A stretch of DNA of 41,601 nucleotides from CAZBBB01 sp964490005 (lineage in GTDB: Bacteria; Planctomycetota; B15-G4). Position 1 is the first letter of the stretch. Every line of letters starts with the position of its first letter. Shown piece after piece: positions 7,491 through 15,686 of the stretch. The DNA lies in assembly GCA_964490005.1 (NCBI GenBank), contig CAZBBB010000019.1, forward strand, positions 1 to 41,601. Direction: 5' to 3'. The notes beneath the pieces were generated by a model. The model was given only the letters and a program-made list of their open reading frames with translations. It had not been told where the DNA came from and made no database searches. Made by a program: the position numbers and the translations under genes.

Positions 7491-10400
7491 CCCGGCGATT
7501 CTACGGACCGCTCCTCGGCGCGCGACACCCGCCCCGCGGCCTGCCAGGGCCAGAGCCGCGCGAGCAGGCCGGCGAGGTCGTCGAACCAGGTGTAGAAGAG
7601 CGGCACGACGAAGAGCGTGAGCAGGGTCGAGAACCCCAGGCCCCCGGCGACCGTGACGGCCATGCTCTCGTAGCCGCTGCCGCCCTCGCCGGGGAAGTAC
7701 TGCGGCATGGCCATCGGCATGAGGCCGAAGATCGTGGTGAGCGCGGTCATCAGGATCGGCCGCAGCCGGTCGGCGCCGCCCTGCAGCAGCGCCTCGCGGC
7801 GCGGCACGCCCTCCCGCCGCAGCCGCTGCACGCGGTCGAGCAGCACGATCGCGTTGTTGACGACCACGCCCGCGAGCAGGATCAGCCCGACCGCGACCAT
7901 CGTGTCGCGCGGAAAGCCCGTGGCCCACAGCGTGAGGTTGACGCCCATGATGGCGAGCGGGATCGACAGCAGGATCGACAGCGGCAGCACCGCCGATTCG
8001 AGCAGGATCGCCATGAGCAGGTAGACGAGCAGCACCGAGAGCAGCAGCGTGCGGAACAGCTCCGCCATGTCGCCCTCGAAGTCCTCCCGGCCGCCCTCCT
8101 CCGTCCAAGCCACGCCCTCGGGGAAGGGGTGCTCGCGCAGCACGGCCTCGATCTCGCCCGTGACGAGGTACAGGTTCTCGATCGCCGGCCGCGCCGAGAG
8201 GCCCGTCATCGTGCGGCCGTTGCGGCGCACGAGCGCGCCCACGGCCTTGTCGAAGTCGAAGCGCGCCACGCTCGCGAGCGGCACCTGCCCGCCGCCCTCG
8301 CGGGGCAGGCCGAGGTTGCGCAGGAAGGCCAGGCTCTCCTCGTCGTTCTGGCCGTACTCGATGAGCAGCGTGACTTCGCGGTCGCCCTCCTGGAAGTCCG
8401 GCAGCCGCTGGCCCGACAGGCCCCAGGCGACGACGCCGCGCACCGCTTCGGGAGCGACGCCCAGCTCGGCGGCGCGGTCGCGGTCGAGCTGCACGTGCAC
8501 CTCGTCGAGGCCGCGCTCGACGTCGGTGCGCACGTTCTCGAGCAGCGCCCGCCGTCCGCCCTCGCCGTCGGGCACGCTGAGCGCGACGAGCTTGTCGCGC
8601 AGCAGCAGCGCCTGCTCGGCCAGCTCGGCGAAGTCGGGCCCGACGAGGTTGATGCGCAGCTCCTTGTTCGAGCCGGCGCTCTCGCGGCCGACGGTCAGGC
8701 GCACGCCCGGCAGCTCGGGCGCGATCTCGCGCACCTGCTCGGGCAGCTCGGCCAGCTCCTCGCGCGGCAGGTCCTCGCGGGCGTAGAGGGTCAGCCGGCC
8801 GCCGCGCCGGTCGAAGCGCGAACTCCAGAAGTCGACGCCCAGCGCGGGCGCGTGGGCCTCGGCCCAGCGCTCGAGCGAGCGGAAGACCTCGTTGGTGTCG
8901 GCCAGCACGTAGTTGCCCGGCGCCTCGACGCGCACGGTGACGCTGTCGTCGCCGTCGTCGCCCGACATGGTCGAGGGCACCTGCTCGCCCGCGGCGATCG
9001 TGCCGGCGACCACCAGCAGCAGCAGCAACAGCGCGCCGAAGCGGTGGCCCAGCACCCAATCCAGCGCGGCCAGGTAGCGGCGCGCCAGTCGGCCGGGCGG
9101 GGGCGGGTCGACCGGGCCGGCGTCGGCGGCGGCCGGCCGCGCGCGCAGCACGCGCGCCGTGAAGGTCGGGATGAACACCAGCGCCACGAGCAGCGAGGCC
9201 GCCAGCGACCACGAGATCGGCAGCCCGACCTCGCGCATCATGATGCGCGTGTTGCGGTCGCCGTCCATGAAGACCAGCGGCAGGAACACGACGATCGAGG
9301 TCATCGTCGCGGCCAGCACGGCCAAGCCGACCTCGGCGGCGCCCTCGGCCGCCGCCGCGTGCCGCCCGCGCCCGGCCGCGCGCTTGCCGGCGATGTTCTC
9401 GATGACGACGACGGCGTTGTCGACGAGCATGCCGATCGCCAGCGTGAAGCCGGTGAGCGAGATCAGGTTGAGCGTCTGGCCGCCGAAGTGCACGGCCACG
9501 AGCGCGCTGAGCAGCGAGGCCGGGATGGCCAGCGCCGCGATGAGCGTGAGCCGCAGGTCGCGCAGGAACAGGAACAGCACGACGACGGCGAACAACCCGC
9601 CCCAGACGGCCGAGGACTTCAGGCCGTCGACGGCCTCCAGGATCGTCTCCTTCTGGTTGAAGAAGACGTTGAAGCTCACGCCGGCCAGGCGCGGGTCGGA
9701 GCGCAGCTCGTCGATCACGGCCTCGACGCGGTCGCACACTTCGATCGTGTTCTCGTCGGACTCGCGGCTGATGTCGAGGCCCACCGCCGGCCGGCCGTTG
9801 ATGCGCCAGACCGAGTCTCGGTACGCCCGCGCCCGCACGACGTCGGCGATGTCGGCCAGCACGCGCCCGTTGCCCACCGGGTAGGCGCGGATCTGCTCCT
9901 CGGAGCGGAAGCGCGCGTCGATGCGCAGGTTGAAGGTGCGCGCGCCGTCGTCGATGCGCCCGGCCGGCTGCACGAAGTTGTCGGCCTGCAGATTGCGGAT
10001 CAGGCGCCCGAGGTCGATGCCGTAGCCGCGCACCTTCTCGACGTCGACGAAGATGCGGATGGCCTCGTCGACGAGGCCCGAGATGCCCACGCGCGCCACG
10101 CCCTCGACGCCCTCGATGCGCGGCACGGCGATCTTCTCGATCGGGAAGAACGGGTCGGAGGCGTCGGGGTCGTACTGCACGCCGATCCACATCACCGGCA
10201 TGTCGGTGTTGCTGTTCCAGCGGCGGATGCGGTAGCGGTCCATCTCGGGCGGCAGTTCGGGCCGCACGCGCTCGAGCCGGTCGCGCACCTCGCCGTAGGC
10301 GATGTCCATGTCGGTCGTGCTGCTGAACTCGACTTCGACGCTGGCGAAGTTCTCGGCCGCCTGGCTGACGATCTCGGTGATGCCCGGGATCGTGCGCAGG

Positions 10401-10657
10401 GCCTCCTCGACCGGCCGCACGAGCTGGTCCTGCACCTCGACGGGCCCCGCGCCGGGGTAGGGCAGCTGCACCGAGAGCCACGAGGAGGACAGCCCGCGCG
10501 GGAGCAGCGTGAGCGGGATCTTCCGGTAGGAGAGCACGCCCGTGCCGACGAGCGTGAGGAACAGCATGAGCACGGTGATCGGGCGGCCGACCAGCAGCGC
10601 CGCCAGGCCGCCCGCGGGCCGGTCCTCGTCGTCGCGCGGCGCTGTCGCGGGGGTCAT
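7487..10657 (-). CDS. RND-family efflux permease (AcrB/HAE-like)
   Basis: Encodes 1056 aa from the ATG at 10657 (MTPATAPRDD). It has the RND two-fold repeat: first TM after GRPITVLMLFLTLVG, a large periplasmic loop, a TM cluster containing GMLVDNAVVVIENI (TM4 acidic Asp), a second TM/loop unit (GHRFGALLLLLLVVAG), and a second cluster with LAGVVVNNAIVLLDRV. Such pumps use the proton motive force to export drugs, metals or lipids across the envelope as trimers. An in-frame ATG at 10735 would overlap the divergent pgi start and the promoter, so 10657 is preferred. No membrane-fusion protein or outer-membrane channel gene is adjacent. The stop overlaps the pruA ATG. Substrate cannot be read from sequence. 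Confidence 0.92.
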   Translation of the reverse strand: MTPATAPRDDEDRPAGGLAALLVGRPITVLMLFLTLVGTGVLSYRKIPLTLLPRGLSSSWLSVQLPYPGAGPVEVQDQLVRPVEEALRTIPGITEIVSQAAENFASVEVEFSSTTDMDIAYGEVRDRLERVRPELPPEMDRYRIRRWNSNTDMPVMWIGVQYDPDASDPFFPIEKIAVPRIEGVEGVARVGISGLVDEAIRIFVDVEKVRGYGIDLGRLIRNLQADNFVQPAGRIDDGARTFNLRIDARFRSEEQIRAYPVGNGRVLADIADVVRARAYRDSVWRINGRPAVGLDISRESDENTIEVCDRVEAVIDELRSDPRLAGVSFNVFFNQKETILEAVDGLKSSAVWGGLFAVVVLFLFLRDLRLTLIAALAIPASLLSALVAVHFGGQTLNLISLTGFTLAIGMLVDNAVVVIENIAGKRAAGRGRHAAAAEGAAEVGLAVLAATMTSIVVFLPLVFMDGDRNTRIMMREVGLPISWSLAASLLVALVFIPTFTARVLRARPAAADAGPVDPPPPGRLARRYLAALDWVLGHRFGALLLLLLVVAGTIAAGEQVPSTMSGDDGDDSVTVRVEAPGNYVLADTNEVFRSLERWAEAHAPALGVDFWSSRFDRRGGRLTLYAREDLPREELAELPEQVREIAPELPGVRLTVGRESAGSNKELRINLVGPDFAELAEQALLLRDKLVALSVPDGEGGRRALLENVRTDVERGLDEVHVQLDRDRAAELGVAPEAVRGVVAWGLSGQRLPDFQEGDREVTLLIEYGQNDEESLAFLRNLGLPREGGGQVPLASVARFDFDKAVGALVRRNGRTMTGLSARPAIENLYLVTGEIEAVLREHPFPEGVAWTEEGGREDFEGDMAELFRTLLLSVLLVYLLMAILLESAVLPLSILLSIPLAIMGVNLTLWATGFPRDTMVAVGLILLAGVVVNNAIVLLDRVQRLRREGVPRREALLQGGADRLRPILMTALTTIFGLMPMAMPQYFPGEGGSGYESMAVTVAGGLGFSTLLTLFVVPLFYTWFDDLAGLLARLWPWQAAGRVSRAEERSVESPG
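7496..7503 (-). promoter_or_regulatory. Putative internal -10 element TAGAATCG before pruA
   Basis: TAGAAT (7498-7503) followed by CG ends 7 nt before the pruA ATG, inside the last codons of the RND gene. The spacing would put the transcription start at or next to the ATG. The identical octamer occurs at 21876-21883 before another gene. Confidence 0.5.
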
Positions 10658-10717
10658 CGGCGGGCTCGCGGTCCGGGGGGGCGCGCGAAGCGGCGGGCGC
10701 TCGCGCGGACGGAGCCT

Positions 10718-10725
10718 GTTATAAA
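10718..10725. promoter_or_regulatory. Overlapping divergent -10 elements for pgi and the RND gene
   Basis: GTTATAAA holds TATAAA on the plus strand (10720-10725), ending 8 nt before the pgi ATG, and TATAAC on the minus strand (10718-10723), 60 nt before the RND ATG. The two would compete for polymerase. No Shine-Dalgarno sequence separates TATAAA from the pgi ATG, so pgi mRNA is probably leaderless. Confidence 0.5.
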
Positions 10726-10733
10726 CGGCGCCC

Positions 10734-12125
10734 ATGGGACTGAGCCTCGACTGGACGTGTCTGGTCCGTGGCGGGCCGCAGGGAGAGCAGGGGATCGACC
10801 CGGCCGCCCTGCAGCGCGCCGCGCAGCAGCATCCGCGCCACCTCGCCGCGCTGACGGCCGCGCGCGCCGCCGGGCAGCTCGGCTTTCTCGACGTGCCCGA
10901 CGACGAGGCCGCGGCGGCCGCCTGCCAGGCCTACGCCGCCGCGCGCCGCGGCCGCTTCCAGAATTTGGTGGTGCTCGGCATCGGCGGTTCGGCGCTCGGC
11001 ACGCTGGCGCTGCACGCGGCGCTCTCGCCGGCGCTGCACAACCTCAAGCGCCACGCCTTCAACCGGCCGAAGCTGTTCGTCGTCGACAACGTCGACCCGG
11101 TCATGGTCGGCGGCGTGATGCGCCTGGCCAACCCGGCGACCACGCTGTTCAACGTGATCTCCAAGTCGGGCAGCACGGCCGAGACGATGGCGCAGTTCCT
11201 GCTGTTCGTGCAGGCGCTCAAAGTCGCGCTCGGCGAGCGCTGGCGCGAGCACGTCGTGGTCACGACCGACGGCAAGGTCGGCGCGCTGCGGCCCTTCGCG
11301 ATCGCCAACGACCTGCCGGTCTTCACCATCCCCGACAACGTGGGCGGGCGCTTCTCCGTGCTCACGCCGGTGGGGCTGCTGCCCGGCGCGCTCATGGGTT
11401 GGGACCTCGCGGGCCTGCGGCAGGGCGCGATCGCGGGGCGGCAGGCCTGCCTGCGCGCCGACTTTTCGAGCAACCCGGCGGCCGTGCTGGCCGTCACGCA
11501 CCACCACCTCGACACGGTGGCCGGCTGCAACGTGCAGGTGCTGTTTCCCTACAGCCACCGCCTGCGCCTGCTCGCCGACTGGAACGTGCAGCTCGTCGCG
11601 GAGAGCCTCGGCAAGCGCGACGCGAGCGGGAAGGGCGTGGGCCCCACGCCGCACAAGGCGCTCGGCGCCACCGACCAGCACAGCCAGGTGCAGCTGTTCG
11701 CGCAGGGCCCGGCCGACAAGGTCTACACCTTCCTCTCGGTCGAGAAGCCGAGCGACGACGTCGCGATCCCGAAGGCGGCCGAGGGCCTGGCGGGCCTCGA
11801 CTACCTGCAGGGCAAGACCTTCGGGCAGTTGCTCGACGCCGAGTGCCGCGCGACCTTTCTGGCCCTCGTCGACGCGGGCCGGCCCTGCTGCCGCATCTCC
11901 TTCCCCGAGGTCGACGCGCGGCACGTGGGCGAGTGGCTCATGTGGCAGATGTGCGCGACGGCTTACGGCGGGCTGCTCTACGGCGTCGACGCCTTCGACC
12001 AGCCGGGCGTCGAGGCCGGCAAGAACGCCACCTACGCGCTCATGGGTCGCAAGGGCTACGAGGCCGAGGCCGCGCGCATCTCGGCGCGCTCGCTCAGCGA
12101 TCCGAGCCGCGTGATCTGCGGCTGA
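10734..12125 (+). CDS. pgi: Glucose-6-phosphate isomerase
   Basis: Encodes 463 aa, typical of the shorter bacterial PGI group. It interconverts glucose 6-phosphate and fructose 6-phosphate in the cytosol. Visible signatures: LGIGGSALGTLAL (phosphate-binding region), ISKSGSTAETMAQF (SIS-domain phosphate loop), GGRFSVLTPVGLLP (PGI signature 1), GKGVGPTPHKALGATDQHSQVQL (here split by family consensus; it holds the catalytic His region) and GVEAGKNATYALMG with the conserved C-terminal lysine. The gene stands alone on the plus strand, divergent from the RND gene and convergent with the SLC1 symporter gene, with a large hairpin after its stop. Confidence 0.95.
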   Translation: MGLSLDWTCLVRGGPQGEQGIDPAALQRAAQQHPRHLAALTAARAAGQLGFLDVPDDEAAAAACQAYAAARRGRFQNLVVLGIGGSALGTLALHAALSPALHNLKRHAFNRPKLFVVDNVDPVMVGGVMRLANPATTLFNVISKSGSTAETMAQFLLFVQALKVALGERWREHVVVTTDGKVGALRPFAIANDLPVFTIPDNVGGRFSVLTPVGLLPGALMGWDLAGLRQGAIAGRQACLRADFSSNPAAVLAVTHHHLDTVAGCNVQVLFPYSHRLRLLADWNVQLVAESLGKRDASGKGVGPTPHKALGATDQHSQVQLFAQGPADKVYTFLSVEKPSDDVAIPKAAEGLAGLDYLQGKTFGQLLDAECRATFLALVDAGRPCCRISFPEVDARHVGEWLMWQMCATAYGGLLYGVDAFDQPGVEAGKNATYALMGRKGYEAEAARISARSLSDPSRVICG

Positions 12126-12139
12126 GCGGCGCGCTCAGG

Positions 12140-12210
12140 GCGCAGGCTGCGGGGGCCTTCTCGCTCCGCCCCCCGAAAGGCTGCCGCTCGAAGGCCCCCG
12201 CAGCCTGCGC
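12140..12210. terminator. Perfect 21-bp hairpin between convergent pgi and symporter genes
   Basis: 12140-12160 (GCGCAGGCTGCGGGGGCCTTC minus its last base is 20 nt) pairs perfectly with 12190-12210; the loop is 29 nt. A smaller hairpin, CTGAGC (12122-12127) with GCTCAG (12133-12138), overlaps the pgi stop. Placement between two 3' ends fits a bidirectional terminator. No T-run. Confidence 0.6.
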
Positions 12211-12254
12211 CACGCGCGGCGGGCGGGGAGCGCTGCAACGGCCGCCGAGCCGGC

Positions 12255-13517
12255 CTACTCGGGGGCCTGCGGTTCGCCGCGCGAGACCACGACGGCGGCG
12301 GCGAGGTCGCCGGTCACGTTGAGCGTCGTGCGGCACATGTCGAGGAAGCGGTCGACGCCCAGGATGATGCCCAGCCCCGCGACGGGCACGCCCACCACGC
12401 CGAGGATGGCGGCGATCACCGGCAGCGAGCCGGCCGGCACGCCGGCCGTGCCGATGCCGGCCAGGATGCACAGCCCGCACACGACGAGCTGCTGCGCCAG
12501 CGAGAGTTCGATGCCGTAGAACTGCGCCAGGAACAGCACCGTCACGCCCTCGAACAGCGCCGTGCCGTTCTGGTTGGCGGTGCTGCCGATGGTGAGCACG
12601 AAGCGGCTCACCTGCGGCGGCAGGCGCAGGTTCTCCTCGGCGACCTTGAGCGCGGTCGGCAGCGTCGCGTTGCTGCTGGCGGTCGAGAAGGCCATGACCA
12701 TCGCCTCGCGCACGCCGCGGAAGAAGGTCAGCGGGCTCATGCCGCCCAGCAGCCGCACCGAGAGCGAATAGACCACGACCTGGTGGATCGCGAGGGCCAG
12801 CACGACGACGCCGACGTAGCGCGACAGCTGCACCAGCACGTCGAGGCCCAGCGAGGCCGTGAGCGTGAACAGCAGCGCGGCCACGCCGATCGGCGTGAGC
12901 GCGATGACGATCGCGATCAGGCGCATCATCACGTCGTACAGGCCCTGGACGAACTCCTCGAGCGCGCGCGCGGCCGGCGTGCGCGTGAGTCGCAGGCCGA
13001 TGCCGAACATGAGCGAGAAGAACATGAAGCCGAGCATGTCGCCGCCGGCCGCCGCGCCGAGCGGGTTGCTGGGGACGATGTTCACGATCAGGTCGAGGCC
13101 CGGCTTGGGGCCGGTGGCGCTCGCGATCGCGCCGGCGCGCTCGGCCGCGCCCGCCAGCATCTCGGCGCGCACCTCGGGAGACAGGCCCTCGCCCGGGCGC
13201 AGCACGTTCACCAGACCGACGCCGATGAAGACCGCGATCGCCGACACGACGACGGTGTAGGCCAGCGTCTTGAGGCCCACGCGCCCGAGGCTCTTCAGGT
13301 CGCCGATGCCGCAGATGCCCAGCACGAGCGCCGAGAAGATCAGCGGCACGACGAGCATGAGCAGCAGGCGGATGTAGATCGTGCCGACCGGCTGGCTGCC
13401 GTAACGGATGAAGGCGTCGAGCGCCGGAGCCCCGCGGAAGAACGCGTGCGCCGCCAGACCGGAGCCGAGGCCGACCAGCAGACCGATGAGCATCCGCGCC
13501 TGGAAGGAGGTTCGCAT
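12255..13517 (-). CDS. Dicarboxylate/amino acid:cation symporter (SLC1/DAACS)
   Basis: Encodes 420 aa with about eight TM helices and two re-entrant loops. Family marks: RLLLMLVVPLIFSALVLGI early in the chain, the serine-rich hairpin AFSTASSNATLPTAL, the ANQNGTALFEG stretch in TM7 (NMDGT in many relatives), AGVPAGSLP in the second hairpin, and DRFLDMCRTTLNVTGD in TM8, whose Asp/Arg/Thr/Asn contact the substrate in GltPh-type carriers. It imports glutamate, aspartate or C4-dicarboxylates with Na+ or H+. The Arg in TM8 favours an acidic amino acid or dicarboxylate over neutral amino acids. It sits 69 nt downstream of the W-x-E-N repeat gene on the same strand; this gap holds a 14-bp palindrome (13566-13579). 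No Shine-Dalgarno sequence is evident. Confidence 0.92.
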   Translation of the reverse strand: MRTSFQARMLIGLLVGLGSGLAAHAFFRGAPALDAFIRYGSQPVGTIYIRLLLMLVVPLIFSALVLGICGIGDLKSLGRVGLKTLAYTVVVSAIAVFIGVGLVNVLRPGEGLSPEVRAEMLAGAAERAGAIASATGPKPGLDLIVNIVPSNPLGAAAGGDMLGFMFFSLMFGIGLRLTRTPAARALEEFVQGLYDVMMRLIAIVIALTPIGVAALLFTLTASLGLDVLVQLSRYVGVVVLALAIHQVVVYSLSVRLLGGMSPLTFFRGVREAMVMAFSTASSNATLPTALKVAEENLRLPPQVSRFVLTIGSTANQNGTALFEGVTVLFLAQFYGIELSLAQQLVVCGLCILAGIGTAGVPAGSLPVIAAILGVVGVPVAGLGIILGVDRFLDMCRTTLNVTGDLAAAVVVSRGEPQAPE

Positions 13518-13586
13518 GGCGCGGGAGTGTGCCGATTCGCCCCCCCGCGCGACCAGCGCGCCCGTGCGACGGCCGTCGCCGGCGCG

Positions 13587-14462
13587 CTACGGCGCGAGCG
13601 CGATGCGCAGGGCGTTGCTCAGCGTGACGCCGGCCGGGCCGGCCGGATCGGCGATCGCGCACTGCAGGATCACGTCCACCGGAGCGGGCAGGCCCGTGCC
13701 GCCGGGCACCTCGAGCGCGATCAGCCCCCCCGGCCCGGTGACGAAACTCAGCGAGGTCAGGATCGGGATCGGGACGAGCATTCCGCCCTTGAAGGGCGTG
13801 GGGTTCGACGACAGCGAGATGAACCAGATCGAGAAGGCGCCCGCGACGTTGGCGCGCAGGCGCAGCACCCAGTTGTCGCCCGTCGACGTGTGCCCGAAGC
13901 CGCAGAAGTCGGGAAAGCCCGTCAGCGTGCCCAGCGCGAATCCGAGGTCGACGGTCGGGTCGACGACGCGCACCTCGGACGATTCGCTCTGCAGGTTGAT
14001 CCAGCCGACGTTCTCGCCCCAGGCCCAGCCGCTCATGACGTGCGCGCAGAAGTCGAACTGCGCGCGCTGGTTGGGCCCGAGGGCCGCCGTGTCGAAGACG
14101 ATCCAGCCGGCGTTCTCGCTCCAGGCGAGGCCCGAGAGGAAGCCCGTGAGCGGGTCGACGTTCACGCCGAAGTCCGAGGCGTCGACATTCGCGTAGGCCA
14201 GGCCGTTGGCGGGCGTGCCGTCGCCAAGCGCGATCCAGCCGAGGTTCTCGGCCCAGACGTGGCCTTCGAGCCAGCGCAGGTGCGCCGTCGCGCCGGCGGC
14301 CGGCACGCCGCCGTCGTGGAAGTTGAGCCAGCCGGCGTTCTCGCTCCACGCGAAGGATGCCGCCGGGTCGACGTTGCTCGCCTGCTGGGCGTCGGCGCGC
14401 CCGGTGGCGACGAGCAGCGCGCAGGCCGCGACGAGGGCGCGCACGACGAAGGGAGCGTGCAT
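13587..14462 (-). CDS. Exported protein with W-x-E-N-x-G-W repeats
   Basis: Encodes 291 aa. The start MHAPFVVRALVAACALLVATGRADA is a clear signal peptide with cleavage after ADA. Four copies of a short motif follow: FAWSENAGWLNF, HVWAENLGWIAL, LAWSENAGWIVF and WAWGENVGWINL, spaced roughly 30-40 residues apart and separated by Gly/Asp-rich turns such as VDPLTGFLSG. The second half (about 160-291) has no repeat, is beta-rich, contains a GFGHTSTGDNWVLRL segment and ends LSNALRIALAP. Similar W-S-E-N-x-G-W motifs occur in exported proteins of unknown role in several environmental bacteria. It lies 23 nt after the beta-helix gene, so the two are probably co-transcribed. Function unknown; extracellular. 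Confidence 0.75.
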   Translation of the reverse strand: MHAPFVVRALVAACALLVATGRADAQQASNVDPAASFAWSENAGWLNFHDGGVPAAGATAHLRWLEGHVWAENLGWIALGDGTPANGLAYANVDASDFGVNVDPLTGFLSGLAWSENAGWIVFDTAALGPNQRAQFDFCAHVMSGWAWGENVGWINLQSESSEVRVVDPTVDLGFALGTLTGFPDFCGFGHTSTGDNWVLRLRANVAGAFSIWFISLSSNPTPFKGGMLVPIPILTSLSFVTGPGGLIALEVPGGTGLPAPVDVILQCAIADPAGPAGVTLSNALRIALAP

Positions 14463-14485
14463 GGCGTCGATCTCCCCGGTGCGGC

Positions 14486-15505
14486 TCAGAACTCGAAGTT
14501 CGCGTAGGGGCTCGTGCTCGCGATCACGCCCGTGGCGGTGACGATCGGTCCGACCGTGTTGGTGCCGGCCAGGCTGTAGTTGACCGTGTTGCCGGCGGTC
14601 GTGTTGCGCACGATGAAGTTGCCGCCGACCGTGCTCTGCAGGCCGAAGTCGGCGGAGGAGAGCTGGTTGTCCTCGACGCGGTGGTCGGTCGTGCTCAGGT
14701 GGATGCCCGCGCCGATGCCGGCACCGCTGCCGTTCCGCGAGCAGGTGTTGCGCGCGATGACGCAGCCCGTGGCGCCACCTTCGACCGAGATGCCGTGTCC
14801 GGTATTCGACGTGGCGCTGTTGCCCGCGATCGTCGCGCCCCACGAGTCGACCGCGATGCCGGTCAGGTTGCCGTAGGCGGTGCAGTTCGTCACGCTCCCG
14901 CCGAACTTCGAGACGCCGATCAGCACGATCCCCGTGCCGGTGTTCTGCATGGCGGAGCAGTCGGTCAGCCCGGAGGGGGAGAAGACGCGGAAGCCCGTGG
15001 CGTTGGACTGCGCGACGCAGCGCGTCACGACCGAGTTCTCGCCGGCGTGGATGCCGACGCCGCCGTTGCCGCGCGCGACGAGATCCTCGGCGACGAGCCC
15101 GTCGGCGGTCGCGAGGGCGAAGCCGTCGAGGGGCCAGCCGATCGCGTGCCCGTTGCGCACGATCAGGCCCTTGCCGGCCGATTCGACGAACACGCCGAAC
15201 AAGGCGCCGGTCACGCCGCGGACCGCGAAGCCCGACAGGTCGAGCGTGACGTCGTCGGCGCGGATCGCGATGCCGCTCTTGCCCGAGACGCCGACGACGT
15301 CGGCCGTCAGGTAGTAGCTGCCCGGCGCGCTGATGACGTGCACGGCGGTGCCGTCGCCCGGCAACGTCGCGACGGGCGTGCGCGGCTCGACCTCGGCGAG
15401 CGAACGCATCGTCGGCGAGACGGGGCCGACCGGAGGCGTGAGGTCCCCGACGGCGAAGGGCAGGGCGAGGACGGCGATCAGACCGGTGACGAGGGCGGGC
15501 GACAT
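14486..15505 (-). CDS. Right-handed parallel beta-helix exported protein
   Basis: Encodes 339 aa starting MSPALVTGLIAVLALPFAVG, a signal peptide. The body has short repeating rungs characteristic of parallel beta-helix/NosD-like folds: SGIAIRADDVTLDLSGF, GLIVRNGHAIGW, GIVLIGVSKFGGSVTNC, GIAVDSWGATIAGNSAT, GISVEGGATGCVIARNT, GIHLSTTDHRVEDNQLSS. The C-terminus ends in SPYANFEF. Such helices bind or cleave polysaccharides in some families, but no catalytic Asp set could be picked out here. It is the first gene of a two-gene unit with the W-x-E-N repeat gene and has TAGATT 74 nt upstream. Role unknown. Confidence 0.8.
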   Translation of the reverse strand: MSPALVTGLIAVLALPFAVGDLTPPVGPVSPTMRSLAEVEPRTPVATLPGDGTAVHVISAPGSYYLTADVVGVSGKSGIAIRADDVTLDLSGFAVRGVTGALFGVFVESAGKGLIVRNGHAIGWPLDGFALATADGLVAEDLVARGNGGVGIHAGENSVVTRCVAQSNATGFRVFSPSGLTDCSAMQNTGTGIVLIGVSKFGGSVTNCTAYGNLTGIAVDSWGATIAGNSATSNTGHGISVEGGATGCVIARNTCSRNGSGAGIGAGIHLSTTDHRVEDNQLSSADFGLQSTVGGNFIVRNTTAGNTVNYSLAGTNTVGPIVTATGVIASTSPYANFEF

Positions 15506-15579
15506 GGGGGCGTCCTGAGGAGAGCGGAGCGTCGGCGGCGCGGTGTGCAGACCGGCCACGGGGCCGCCGGCAGGCGGGA

Positions 15580-15585
15580 AATCTA
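15580..15585 (-). promoter_or_regulatory. Putative -10 element TAGATT for the beta-helix gene
   Basis: TAGATT on the minus strand, 74 nt before the ATG at 15505, fits the window-wide TAnnnT pattern. Confidence 0.4.
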
Positions 15586-15629
15586 CCCCCGAACATGAAT
15601 CCCGGTAAGGGGGGCCGCCGCCGCCCTCC

Positions 15630-15641
15630 GAACGATCGTTC
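15630..15641. promoter_or_regulatory. Perfect 12-bp palindrome GAACGATCGTTC (operator candidate)
   Basis: GAACGATCGTTC is its own reverse complement and lies about 45 nt upstream of the TAGATT element, between the aldolase 3' end and the beta-helix promoter. It is AT-richer than its surroundings. A dimeric regulator site is plausible; no regulator gene is nearby. Confidence 0.3.
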
Positions 15642-15666
15642 CGCGGTCCGGTGGGCGGGTTCCGTC

Positions 15667-15686
15667 GAGGCGCGGGCGCGCGCCTC
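15667..15686 (-). terminator. Short hairpin at the end of the aldolase gene
   Basis: GAGGCGCG (15667-15674) pairs with CGCGCCTC (15679-15686) around a 4-nt loop, overlapping the aldolase stop codon. An 8-bp GC stem without a T-run; a weak terminator candidate for the BMC operon. Confidence 0.35.

Noticed and set aside
10658..10735. Longer N-terminus for the RND permease starting at 10735
   Set aside because: Adds a Pro/Arg-rich tail with no RND similarity and would overlap the divergent promoter and pgi start.
8129..12322. Long plus-strand open frame across the RND and pgi genes
   Set aside because: It covers two unrelated genes on opposite strands and encodes no recognisable domain; an artefact of few stop codons at high GC.
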